Positions 16,861 through 23,727 of a stretch of 33,449 bases of DNA are shown piece after piece. The DNA comes from Oscillatoriales cyanobacterium M59_W2019_021 (GTDB taxonomy: Bacteria; Cyanobacteriota; Cyanobacteriia; Cyanobacteriales; Geitlerinemataceae): NCBI GenBank assembly GCA_015295945.1, contig DVED01000060.1, positions 1 through 33,449 of the forward strand, in the 5' to 3' direction. The stretch's first letter is position 1. Each line of letters begins with the position of its first letter. Position numbers and translations under genes: made by a program. The notes under the pieces were generated by a model. The model was not told the origin of the DNA, ran no database searches, and worked only from the letters and a program-made list of their open reading frames with translations.

Positions 16861-17496
16861 TTAAGAACTCGTAACATTTCCCGACCAAGCGGCTTCAAAA
16901 AACGCTAACTCGCACTGCATCGCATAGCGATAGGTCGATCGCACGATTTTCGTATCCTCTCCGTATTGATCGAGTAATGTTTCTAATTGTTGCGCCAGCG
17001 GTTGAAATTCATCGCTACCGTAAGTACAAATCCAGTCAGCATACCGATGTTCGGGGATGCCCCCCTTTGCCAATTCCTTGCCCAGAAACAAATACAAGCG
17101 CATACACGGTGCCATCGCCGCCGCCGTCACCCCCACCTCGTACCGCCAGGCGATCGCGCTCAGAAAGTCCGTATAGTGGCGCGTGGCGCTTCCCGGTTCT
17201 ACGGTTTGCAAGTCCACTCCCCACTCTTTGGCGTATCCCCCATGCAAGCGCAACTCTTCGAGAACGCCGGATGCCAGATAGTGAAAGGCGAGAAATCCGT
17301 CCCAATCTGGAGCTTTTGCCGCCGCCACGCTGTACGATCGGGCAAAAGATTCTAGAAAAAAGGCATCTTGTCCCACATAATAAGCAAAACGCTCTGGCGG
17401 CAACGTCCCCGTGGCAATTCCGCGCACAAAGGGATGGTGCAGGCAAGCATCGGCAAGGTCTTGATTGGCTTGCCACAGTCGATCGGATAAAGTCAT
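16861..17496 (-). CDS. tenA: TenA/THI-4 family thiaminase II (aminopyrimidine aminohydrolase)
   Basis: A 211-residue all-helical TenA protein. The family hydrolyses 4-amino-5-aminomethyl-2-methylpyrimidine to HMP, salvaging the pyrimidine half of damaged thiamine; it also cleaves thiamine. The key residues match the Bacillus enzyme: D44 in VGQD, C131 in MAPCMRLY (catalytic Cys), aromatic residues at Y135 and Y159, and E201 in CELAFFEAAW. Its length is typical. No TPP riboswitch is visible upstream. The start codon at 17496 is separated from a TTTGGGG heptamer array by only 6 bp and has no Shine-Dalgarno sequence. It is convergent with nothing and divergent from the acyltransferase gene at 17668. 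Confidence 0.92.
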   Translation of the reverse strand: MTLSDRLWQANQDLADACLHHPFVRGIATGTLPPERFAYYVGQDAFFLESFARSYSVAAAKAPDWDGFLAFHYLASGVLEELRLHGGYAKEWGVDLQTVEPGSATRHYTDFLSAIAWRYEVGVTAAAMAPCMRLYLFLGKELAKGGIPEHRYADWICTYGSDEFQPLAQQLETLLDQYGEDTKIVRSTYRYAMQCELAFFEAAWSGNVTSS

Positions 17497-17502
17497 TAGT
17501 TA

Positions 17503-17530
17503 TTTGGGGTTTGGGGTTTGGGGTTTGGGG
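17503..17530. repeat. TTTGGGG heptamer array (four perfect copies)
   Basis: Four perfect TTTGGGG units, CCCCAAA on the coding strand of tenA, end 6 bp before the tenA start codon. Further repeats of the GCTGACG type follow at about 17573-17602. The same heptamer occurs at about 8252-8270 and 23630-23645. Confidence 0.9.
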
Positions 17531-17630
17531 TTTGTTAGCTATCAGCTATCAGTAGCGTAGCGCCTTCTTCTTGGCTGACGGCTGACGGCTGACAGCTGAC
17601 AGCTTACGGGTCACTGGTCACTGTATTCTG

Positions 17631-17663
17631 AACTCCTGCAACTCCTGAACTCCTGAACTCCTG
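17631..17663. repeat. AACTCCTG octamer array upstream of the acyltransferase gene
   Basis: Four copies of AACTCCTG (17631-17638, 17640-17647, 17648-17655 and 17656-17663) end 4 bp before the ATG at 17668. The same octamer array precedes the caspase-like gene at 32585-32624. Confidence 0.88.
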
Positions 17664-17667
17664 AAAT

Positions 17668-18801
17668 ATGTTGAAAGAAAATCCCGTTCAAAGCAAGAAA
17701 TCGCGCTTCGAGTCTCTGGATGTGTTTCGGGGAATGGCGATCGCTGCCATGATTTTAGTCAACAATCCCGGTAGTTGGAGTCACGTCTATCCGCCGCTTC
17801 TCCACGCTGAATGGCACGGGTTTACTCCCACCGATTTAGTGTTTCCCGCCTTCCTCTTTATCGTTGGGGTTGCCATGCCGTTTTCCCTGGGCAAATATAT
17901 CGACGGTTCCCGTCCCGCGCGATCGGTTTACGGGCGCATCCTCCGCCGCAGTGCCATCCTTTTCGCCTTGGGACTATTCCTCAATGGCTTTTACCAATAC
18001 GATTGGGAAAATATTCGAGTCATGGGCGTTTTGCAGCGCATTAGCCTCGCTTACCTCATCTCTTCCCTCGTCGTTCTCAACTTATCGTTACGGAAACAAA
18101 TGATTCTCGCCGTCGTGATTTTGTTGGGATATCAAGCTGCCATGCAACTGATTCCCGTTCCCGGTTTTGGGGCGGGAAATTTATCGGCAGAAGGGAATTT
18201 TGGAGCGTTTATCGATCGGGCAATCTTAGGCACGCAACACCTATTAAAAGGCGGACAATTCGATCCCGAAGGCTTATTTAGTACCCTCCCTGCCGTGGTG
18301 ACAGTTCTCATCGGCTATTGGACAGGAGATTGGATGCGCCGCCAAACGCCCGAACCGCGATCGAGTCTCAATCTCGTTCTTGCCGGATTGAGTGGTTTGG
18401 TTGTCGGCAGGTTGTGGGGATTTGGCTTTCCCATTAACAAAGCTTTGTGGACGAGTTCTTATGTTATTTTCAGTGCGGGATGGTGTTTGCTAATCTTAGC
18501 ATTTTGCTACCACCTCATCGAAGTTTTGGGACGAAAAACATGGGCATTTCCTTTTAAGGTGATGGGGCTCAATGCCATTTTCCTGTTTGTGGGCTCGGGA
18601 TTAGTCGCCCGCATTCTCCTCTATACTCACATCGGCACGGGAGAAAATGCACCCAATACCTACACTTGGATTTATGAAAACCTGTTCCAAACTTGGGCGG
18701 GAAGTCTCAACGGCTCGCTTCTGTTTGCGATCGTCACCGTCCTCATCTGGTGGTGCATTCTGTACGCCATGTACCGCTTAAATTGGTTTTTAAAGGTATA
18801 G
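17668..18801 (+). CDS. HGSNAT-like membrane acyltransferase (DUF5009/COG4299 type)
   Basis: A 377-residue polytopic membrane protein with about ten hydrophobic segments. The N-terminus carries the family signature: RFESLDVFRGMAIAAMILVN (the conserved S-x-D-x-x-R-G), then WHGFTPTDLVFPAFLFIVG, with a conserved His and Asp facing the first membrane segments. Relatives include human heparan-alpha-glucosaminide N-acetyltransferase and the bacterial COG4299 proteins, which are thought to carry acetyl groups from acetyl-CoA across the membrane to a sugar. The bacterial substrate is not known. The start ATG at 17668 directly follows an octamer repeat array and lacks a clear Shine-Dalgarno sequence. 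It is a single-gene unit, divergent from tenA. Confidence 0.85.
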   Translation: MLKENPVQSKKSRFESLDVFRGMAIAAMILVNNPGSWSHVYPPLLHAEWHGFTPTDLVFPAFLFIVGVAMPFSLGKYIDGSRPARSVYGRILRRSAILFALGLFLNGFYQYDWENIRVMGVLQRISLAYLISSLVVLNLSLRKQMILAVVILLGYQAAMQLIPVPGFGAGNLSAEGNFGAFIDRAILGTQHLLKGGQFDPEGLFSTLPAVVTVLIGYWTGDWMRRQTPEPRSSLNLVLAGLSGLVVGRLWGFGFPINKALWTSSYVIFSAGWCLLILAFCYHLIEVLGRKTWAFPFKVMGLNAIFLFVGSGLVARILLYTHIGTGENAPNTYTWIYENLFQTWAGSLNGSLLFAIVTVLIWWCILYAMYRLNWFLKV

Positions 18802-18837
18802 GATTTATACCATTTGGATGCGGCATAGGTCGAAAGA

Positions 18838-18852
18838 GCGATTGCCAATCGC
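18838..18852. repeat. Short perfect palindrome GCGATTG-C-CAATCGC
   Basis: A 7-1-7 palindrome followed by CCCTACGC in the gap after the acyltransferase gene. It resembles the 'gattgccaatcgcccctac' type extragenic repeat that I recall from cyanobacteria. It could act as a weak 3' hairpin, though no T-run follows. Confidence 0.4.
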
Positions 18853-19025
18853 CCCTACGCAACAACTGGGTAAGGTGTTTTGCATTTCAATTGCGATCGG
18901 GGTGGACGCGGGGACGCGGCGAGAGATTGACCGTTTTGAGACAGAGCGACCCATCCCAATTTGAATGTATTTTAGCTTAGCTTTAACACCTGCAAAAAAA
19001 TAAATTTATTACTTATTACTTAATT

Positions 19026-19310
19026 TTAACTCCAATCTTCTTCATCTTTTTTATTCGATCGCACGTTGTGATATACAGCCGCTTTCGCGTGTAATTCTCG
19101 CGTTTTAACAAACAGTTCTTCTTCCGTAAGCTGCCACTTTTGCAAGGCTTTATCCAAGTTGTTTTGAATGTCTCTCGCACCGGGAAAGCCGCGATAGCGA
19201 ATCCGCAAGCGAGCCAGTTCTGATAAGTTGTAGTCGGTGGGTTCTTCGGCGAGTAATGTATTGACGATCACCCGATCGGTTTGGGACTGGGGGTGTTGTT
19301 GTTCGGACAT
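19026..19310 (-). CDS. Conserved cyanobacterial small protein, DUF3288-like
   Basis: A soluble protein of 94 residues. The core (YNLSELARLRIRYRGFPGAR, then a helix DIQNNLDKALQKWQLTEEEL and a lysine/histidine-containing tail) fits what I recall of the cyanobacterial DUF3288 family. The family has no known function. I give ATG at 19310. An in-frame TTG three codons upstream (19319) has AGAGGA 6 bp before it and could be the real start, adding three residues. There is no signal peptide or membrane segment. Confidence 0.7.
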   Translation of the reverse strand: MSEQQHPQSQTDRVIVNTLLAEEPTDYNLSELARLRIRYRGFPGARDIQNNLDKALQKWQLTEEELFVKTRELHAKAAVYHNVRSNKKDEEDWS

Positions 19311-19381
19311 AACGGGCAACGGATATCCTCTTTTTTAATCGATTATACCAGCGATCGCCACCTGGGTTAGACACGGTAATC

Positions 19382-19446
19382 GGGCGTAGCATTGGCATCA
19401 ATCTTGTGGGTGGGTGGACAAGAGTAACCGAGCCAATGCTACGCCC
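19382..19446. repeat. 15-bp perfect inverted repeat (hairpin) element
   Basis: GGGCGTAGCATTGGC (19382-19396) and its exact complement GCCAATGCTACGCCC (19432-19446) are separated by 35 bp. The outer ends resemble the GTAGGGGCG-type edges of cyanobacterial extragenic repeats. It lies in the gap between two small minus-strand genes. Confidence 0.75.
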
Positions 19447-19510
19447 CTACAAAAATTTGTTCTAACCAACATGGCGACTGCTCTACCAGCGATCGCATCA
19501 TAATTTTAAA

Positions 19511-19720
19511 TTAATACCAACCTTTTGTTCTCGCCATAATGGCTGCTAAAAGGGGTAGGATTGTAAAACAAACCAACTCTCCTTTAATTAACCCAGAGAG
19601 CCAATTAAATTTGGACAACTCTAATTTAGGAATTCGATCGGCTCGCAAATCTTTAATCCAGAAGATAAACGTCAAGGTTGGATACAGAGAGAATAGACTC
19701 ACGAGAACAAAAACACCCAT
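19511..19720 (-). CDS. Small hypothetical membrane protein (two membrane segments)
   Basis: A 69-residue protein with two hydrophobic helices: residues 2-21 (VFVLVSLFSLYPTLTFIFWI) and about 50-63 (LVCFTILPLLAAIMA), with a basic loop between them (KDLRADRIPKLELSK). The composition and positive-inside pattern look like a real membrane protein and not a chance frame. I recall similar small proteins in cyanobacteria but cannot name a family. The ATG at 19720 has only AAG just before it. The gene start lies 31 bp outside the IS630 element, so the insertion may have separated it from its promoter. Confidence 0.55.
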   Translation of the reverse strand: MGVFVLVSLFSLYPTLTFIFWIKDLRADRIPKLELSKFNWLSGLIKGELVCFTILPLLAAIMARTKGWY

Positions 19721-19750
19721 CTTGGCATAAAAAAAGGGATTGCTTAAATA

Positions 19751-20766
19751 TAGCGTTTCTCAGATGGATGAGGTATAGTGTGGTCGATACTTAAATGATG
19801 AGTAATGAAGGCTTATTTCGTTGATTTTCGGCAAAAAACAATAGATACATACTACAGCCAACCCATCTCACAAAGTCAACTAGCCAACAAATTTTCTGTG
19901 GCTCGTAGTTTTGTGCAAAAACTCTTAAAGCAACATCGTTTAACCGGAAATATTGCTCCGAAACATGGAGGGGGTGTCAAGCTGAAGTTATCCCCCAATC
20001 AACTGGCTTTGCTGGTCGAGTTGATTAAAATTAATAATGATGCGACTCTCGAAGAACTCTGCGATTTACTGGCTGCCCAAACTGGAGTGGTGGTGAGCCG
20101 AGCCACCATGAGACGAATGACGCAACGACTCAAGTTGACGGTCAAAAAAAACACTCTTCCCTCCAGAAAAAGAAACGGAAAGAGTCCAACTTCTCAGATA
20201 TGAATTTTGGCAGCAAGTTCGAGATTTAAATGTCGAAGACCTAGTTTTTATTGATGAAGCTGGCGTGAACTTAGCTATGGTGAGATTATTCGCTCGAGCG
20301 TTTCGGGGAAAAAGAGCTCGAGGTTCTAGACCGCAGAAGAGAGGTAAAAATATCTTAATGATAGGAGCTATATCACTCAAAGGAGTGATAGCCTCTGTTA
20401 ACTTAGTCGGCGGAACAGATGGAATTACTTTTAAAGCTTTTATTCTCCAAAAACTAGTTCCTAAGTTGTGGAATGGGGCTTGTGTTTTTCTGGATAACTA
20501 CAGCATTCATAAAGGAGAAGAAGTGAAAAAAATGATTGAATCTGTCGGGGCGAAAGTCATTGATCTACCTCCCTATTCTCCAGATTTTTCTCCCATTGAA
20601 AATTTCTGGTCTAAGGTGAAGTCTACTCTTCGTTCTCTCGGTGCTAGAACTTATCACGCATTAGATAAGCGCGATCGCACAGGCTTTTAACCAAGTGTCC
20701 GCTGACGACATCCATCACTGGTTTACCCACTGCTGCTACTGTACCTCACCCATTTGAGAAACGCTA
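19751..20766 (+). mobile_element. IS630-family insertion sequence (1016 bp) with terminal inverted repeats and TA duplication
   Basis: The terminal inverted repeats span 19751-19779 and 20738-20766. They begin TAGCGTTTCTCA and match at 26 of 29 positions. TA dinucleotides flank both ends (19749-19750 and 20767-20768), as expected for IS630/Tc1-type insertion at TA. The transposase stop codon lies inside the right repeat. Because the transposase frame is broken twice, the copy is probably not autonomous. Confidence 0.9.
19805..20757 (+). pseudogene. IS630-type transposase, disrupted by two frame changes
   Basis: The N-terminal part (19805-20203) carries a helix-turn-helix region (QLANKFSVARSFVQKLLKQH). 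The catalytic part continues in a second frame from the A-run at 20144-20151 and holds the DDE triad: FIDEAGVN, FLDNYSIHKG and SPDFSPIENFW. The true C-terminus, AIAQAFNQVSADDIHHWF and a short tail, lies in a third frame from 20671 to the TGA at 20755-20757. The first change is at an A8 run and needs +1 (or -2). It could be a programmed frameshift or a one-base insertion. The second is a single extra C just before the GCGATCGC octamer at 20671-20678, which truncates the catalytic frame at 20690. I judge the gene inactive unless both shifts are suppressed. Confidence 0.85.
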
Positions 20767-20768
20767 TA

Positions 20769-21162
20769 GACTATTATCGATTGTCGCAAAATTGTTTCCG
20801 ATGGCTATTTAGTGTCAATGGTAAAATTCTATTTTTTTCATTTTTGTTACATATCTTTACGTTTGAGGGGCGATCGATCGACCGATCCCAACGAAAACAG
20901 GACTGACGCAACGCCTCCATCTGTAGGGTGTGAAGCGCGGAGCGTAAGTCCTAGAAAATTCAAGGGTTTGGCTCCCCCGCTCCCCTGGCTTGCCTCTATG
21001 AGAAATCTAAAAAGCCGTTCCTTCTCAGGAGGGAGATCGGGAGTTTTAGCGGAATTTAGCTGAAGCGAGTGCGGTAAGGTTGTGCCGAGATCGGTGCTAG
21101 TCCTCTTGGGTGACGTTTGATGTACGTCGCTTCCGAACGGGCAAATTCCCGCTATGATAGCT
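20769..21162. other. Leader/intergenic region upstream of the cobalamin riboswitch
   Basis: About 390 bp without a gene, between the IS element and the riboswitch. It contains the small inverted-repeat element at 20899-20952 and a T-rich stretch near 20825-20850. The promoter of the cbiX transcript should lie here, but I cannot assign it with confidence. Confidence 0.5.
20899..20952. repeat. 54-bp mini-element with AGGACT-type inverted ends
   Basis: The left end AGGACTGACGC (20899-20909) and the right end GCGTAAGTCCT (20942-20952) are inverted repeats with one mismatch in 11. AGGACTTACGC-type ends are, as I recall, common termini of small cyanobacterial repeats and insertion sequences. Confidence 0.55.
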
Positions 21163-21265
21163 GTTGCGTAACCTGACAGGGAAACTTCGGTGAGAATCCG
21201 GGGCTGTGCGGCAACTGCGATCGAGACCACCGTTCTCGTCAGCCAGAATGCCTGTGGGTTGCAAG
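21163..21265 (+). promoter_or_regulatory. Cobalamin (B12) riboswitch
   Basis: The conserved core is visible: ACAGGGAA (21176-21183), then CGGTGAGAATCCGGGGCTGT, GCAACTG, and the B12 box AGCCAGAATGCCTG (21241-21254). The closing stem P1 can pair TTGC..AACC (21164-21172) with GGTTGCAA (21257-21264). Cobalamin binding to such elements lowers expression of B12 synthesis or cobalt genes. The next gene is cbiX, a cobalt chelatase, so feedback control of cobalamin synthesis fits directly. Confidence 0.93.
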
Positions 21266-21275
21266 TCCTTCTCAG

Positions 21276-21296
21276 CTTCCTGCCTCGCACGGGAAG
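21276..21296 (+). promoter_or_regulatory. Candidate Shine-Dalgarno-sequestering hairpin of the riboswitch
   Basis: CTTCC (21276-21280) can pair with GGAAG (21292-21296), which is the ribosome-binding site of cbiX (ATG at 21307). There is no T-run, so control at translation initiation is more likely than termination. Confidence 0.5.
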
Positions 21297-21306
21297 AGAT
21301 GAAACC

Positions 21307-22302
21307 ATGACACCTTTAGAACTCGTCCGACCTTCGATCGCCCTACCTCCCTTGCCGATCCAGCGTCCTTTGCTGGCGATCGGTCACGGAACCCGAGATG
21401 CAGACGGACGGAAAACCTTTCTCGATTTTATCGAAGCCTATCAAGACGCCGATCGGTCGCGTCCCGTCGTTCCCTGCTTTTTGGAACTCACCGAACCCAA
21501 CATCCAAGTGGGAATCGATGGCTGTGTCGAACAAGGCTATAGTGAATTTTCCGTCCTGCCGATTTTGCTATTTGCCGCGCGACACAATAAGTTCGACGTC
21601 ACCAACGAACTCGATCGCGCGCGCGATCGCCATCCCCACCTGAAATTTCACTACGGTCGCCATTTCGGCATCGCACCGGGATTGCTGGATTTATGGCGCG
21701 ATCGCTTGGCGGAACTCGATACACCGCAACACAACCCGAATCAGATCGATCGCGCCGATACGGTGCTGCTGTTCGTAGGACGGGGTTCGAGCGATCCCGA
21801 CGCCAACGGCGATGCCATCAAATTCGCGCGGATGCTGTGGGAAGGGAGCGGTTACAACACGGTGGAAACCTGCTTTATCGGCATCACCCACCCCCGCTTA
21901 GAAGAAGGCTTCCGGCGGGCGCGGTTCTACCAACCCAAACGAATTATCGTCCTGCCGTACTTCCTGTTTACCGGGGTGTTGGTGAAAAAGATCTTTACGA
22001 TTTCCGAGGAACAGCAAGCGCAATTTCCCGACATCGAAGTGGTGTGTTTGCCGGAAATCGGTATCGTTCCCGAACTGATGCAAGTCGTCCGCGATCGGGA
22101 AATCGAAACCCAAACCGGACAAGTGCAAATGAACTGCGAAGCGTGTAAATTCCGTCGCGCGTTTGTTTCCGAAGGTCATTCCCACGGACACGACCACAAT
22201 CACCACCACGAACACCATCACCACCACCATCACGACGAACCCCCGATCGATCCCTACGCCGACCCCGCTTCCTACCACCAGCGCATCTGGCAAGCACCGT
22301 AG
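21307..22302 (+). CDS. cbiX: Sirohydrochlorin cobaltochelatase CbiX (long form, His-rich tail)
   Basis: A 331-residue enzyme that inserts cobalt into sirohydrochlorin, an early step of the anaerobic-type cobalamin route. The two-lobed chelatase has AIGHGTRD near the N-terminus (catalytic His27) and [11 protein letters not shown] at the start of the second lobe. After the chelatase comes MNCEAC (275-280), the MXCXXC motif known from long CbiX proteins to bind an Fe-S centre. A strongly His-rich stretch follows (about 288-313, including seven consecutive His), probably a cobalt-binding or storage segment. I chose ATG at 21307 because it follows the riboswitch and GGAAGAG at a normal distance; the in-frame extension upstream runs through the riboswitch itself. 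sipA follows 81 bp downstream. Confidence 0.93.
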   Translation: MTPLELVRPSIALPPLPIQRPLLAIGHGTRDADGRKTFLDFIEAYQDADRSRPVVPCFLELTEPNIQVGIDGCVEQGYSEFSVLPILLFAARHNKFDVTNELDRARDRHPHLKFHYGRHFGIAPGLLDLWRDRLAELDTPQHNPNQIDRADTVLLFVGRGSSDPDANGDAIKFARMLWEGSGYNTVETCFIGITHPRLEEGFRRARFYQPKRIIVLPYFLFTGVLVKKIFTISEEQQAQFPDIEVVCLPEIGIVPELMQVVRDREIETQTGQVQMNCEACKFRRAFVSEGHSHGHDHNHHHEHHHHHHHDEPPIDPYADPASYHQRIWQAP

Positions 22303-22354
22303 TTGGAGGAGTTTAGAAGGGGAAAGCCGGGGAGGCTTTCTTGAGCAGGGGGAG

Positions 22355-22389
22355 AATGACCAATGACAAATGACCAATGACCAATGACT
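22355..22389. repeat. AATGACC heptamer array that supplies the sipA start codon
   Basis: Five adjacent heptamers (AATGACC, AATGACA, AATGACC, AATGACC, AATGACT) occupy 22355-22389. The ATG in the fifth unit (22384-22386) is the start codon of the next gene. The other ATGs open mini-frames of four or five codons, several of which end in TGA overlapping a later ATG. A copy of GCTTTCTTGAGC lies just upstream at 22335-22346. Confidence 0.85.
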
Positions 22390-22602
22390 GAATTTCAAGT
22401 TGGCGAAACCGTGCGGGTGGTGACGTTGCCGCCTTATGTGAAAACTGCCGATCCGATGCCGATGTTGCGTCCGCCGAGTGCGATCGCCGTTGGGGAGGAG
22501 GGAGTGGTCGTCGCGCGCACGCCGGGGGACTATTGGAGCGTCCGCTTTACGAAGGGGACATTTTTGATAGAAAGTAAGTACATCGAATCGACGACGGAGT
22601 AA
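22384..22602 (+). CDS. sipA: SipA-like regulatory protein (DUF3148)
   Basis: A 72-residue, probably SH3-like beta-barrel protein. The conserved core VRVVTLPPYVKTADPMPMLR, then GEEGVVVARTPGDYWSVRF and a C-terminal ESKYIE, fits the DUF3148 family, which includes SipA. In Synechococcus, SipA binds the sensor kinase NblS (Hik33 in Synechocystis) and modulates stress and high-light signalling. Identification is from recalled family sequence and not from a search. The start codon ATG is part of a heptamer array and there is no Shine-Dalgarno sequence. It lies 81 bp after cbiX on the same strand. Functional linkage to cobalamin is not evident. Confidence 0.75.
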   Translation: MTEFQVGETVRVVTLPPYVKTADPMPMLRPPSAIAVGEEGVVVARTPGDYWSVRFTKGTFLIESKYIESTTE

Positions 22603-22656
22603 ATTCCAGGGATTTTGCCGATTTGGCAACCTGGGACAAGTCCGCCCTTTTGACCT

Positions 22657-22791
22657 AAGTTGCGAGTTGGAAATATTAGCGGTTCGATCCCTCCTAGCTC
22701 CCCTTAACAAGGGGAAATCCGAGCGAAGTCCCCGTGATTGAAGGGGGATTTAGGGGGATCGAGTAAGGTATAAGCTCATAACTCGCAACTT
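22657..22791. repeat. Nested inverted-repeat element upstream of the first SIMPL gene
   Basis: The outer arms AAGTTGCGAGTT (22657-22668) and AACTCGCAACTT (22780-22791) are a perfect 12-bp inverted repeat. They enclose an inner imperfect inverted repeat: GATCCCTCCTAGCTCCCCTT (from 22685) against the complement of the AAGGGGGATTTAGGGGGATC stretch ending near 22760. The inner part is of the 'gatccccctaaatccccctt' type that I recall as a very common cyanobacterial extragenic repeat. The element ends 33 bp before the ATG at 22825. Confidence 0.7.
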
Positions 22792-22824
22792 GCGTTCTTC
22801 TCTTACCGATACCCAAAATCACCC

Positions 22825-23622
22825 ATGAAATCCATCGGCATCTCGAGTATTGTTTTAGCTTCCTTGGTCGTTGGGGCGATCGCGCGTTCCGTTCCCGTGC
22901 GGGCAACGGAGGCAGAATCCGCACCCCACGTCGCCCAACTGCGCGTTCCTCAATTCAGCGACCAACGGGCGATTACCGTGTTTGTCAAAGGCATGGCGAG
23001 TGCACCCGTCGATCGCGTCCAGGTTCAATTACTCTTCGGTATAGAAACGAGGTACGGACCGAATGGGGAAATGCTGGATACGGACTTCGATACCAATGCG
23101 TTCCGCCAGGTGTTGACTCAGAAACTGGGCGTCATCGGAATTCCGGCAACCAACATCGACGTGATTTCCAACCTCTTCGGTGCTTATTATGGCGGTGGCG
23201 GCGCGCAAGCGATCTTTGAGTTGTCTCGACCTAGTAGGGAGTTGATGTCTCAGATCCTCGAAGTTGCCAACGAAACCGCTAGAGATGTTGAAAATTTGAC
23301 GTTTCAAACGTTGAATATGCGGTTGGGTGCGAATTGCGACTCGCTGGAAAATCTGGCGCGTGCCGATGCCATGAGTCGGGCTCAGCAAAAAGCAGAGGCG
23401 ATCGCCGCTTCGATGGGGGTTCAACTCGGCGAAATCCTGTTCTTTTTCGATGCGTCGTCGGATACGCAACCTTACAGTTCTGTGTGCGTCTCTCCCGGCG
23501 ATCCGGAGTTTCCGGCGATCGGTCCCGATGGCTTCTATGCTTCGTGGTCGGTCTACGATCCCACTTTGCCCTTGGAAGTGCAAGTTAACAACAATATCGC
23601 CGTGACGTATGCGATTCGTTAA
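22825..23622 (+). CDS. Secreted SIMPL-domain (DUF541) protein, tandem copy 1
   Basis: A 265-residue protein with a signal peptide (MKSIGISSIVLASLVVGAIA, cleavage probably near ATEA, about residue 28). It is followed by a SIMPL/DUF541 domain: the ITVFVKGMASAPVDRVQVQL strand near the start, a central FDTNAFRQVLTQKLGVIGI helix, then ARADAMSRAQQKAEAIAASM, the family's conserved helix, and a C-terminal strand VQVNNNIAVTYAIR. Members are periplasmic or surface proteins with an ill-defined role in stress; the function here is unknown. Two cysteines in the mature part (C171 and C222) could form a disulfide. The paralogue at 23728 lies about 100 bp downstream. Confidence 0.83.
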   Translation: MKSIGISSIVLASLVVGAIARSVPVRATEAESAPHVAQLRVPQFSDQRAITVFVKGMASAPVDRVQVQLLFGIETRYGPNGEMLDTDFDTNAFRQVLTQKLGVIGIPATNIDVISNLFGAYYGGGGAQAIFELSRPSRELMSQILEVANETARDVENLTFQTLNMRLGANCDSLENLARADAMSRAQQKAEAIAASMGVQLGEILFFFDASSDTQPYSSVCVSPGDPEFPAIGPDGFYASWSVYDPTLPLEVQVNNNIAVTYAIR

Positions 23623-23627
23623 TTGTT

Positions 23628-23705
23628 GTTTTGGGGTTTGGGGTTTGTTAGTGGTCATTCAGTATTGGCGACTAACATAACCACTAACCACTAACCACTA
23701 ACTAT
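23628..23705. repeat. Heptamer repeats between the two SIMPL genes
   Basis: TTTGGGG-type units (about 23630-23645) are followed by TTAGTGG and ACTAACC-type units (about 23646-23702). The gap contains little else. A promoter for the second gene cannot be recognised. Confidence 0.8.
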
Positions 23706-23727
23706 CATTTATGGAGAATTTTTGGAG

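Noticed and set aside
16861-17496. TPP riboswitch considered upstream of tenA
   Set aside because: The upstream sequence is almost only TTTGGGG and GCTGACG repeats. No THI-box consensus (such as CTGAGA or ACCTGA in the expected arrangement) can be seen.
20847-21308. Minus-strand frame of 153 codons over the riboswitch
   Set aside because: It runs through the riboswitch and the 54-bp element and has no homologue I recognise.
21898-22710. 270-codon minus-strand frame opposite cbiX
   Set aside because: It is antisense to the clear cbiX motifs, and its valine/methionine-rich section is just the complement of the His codons. No domain is visible.
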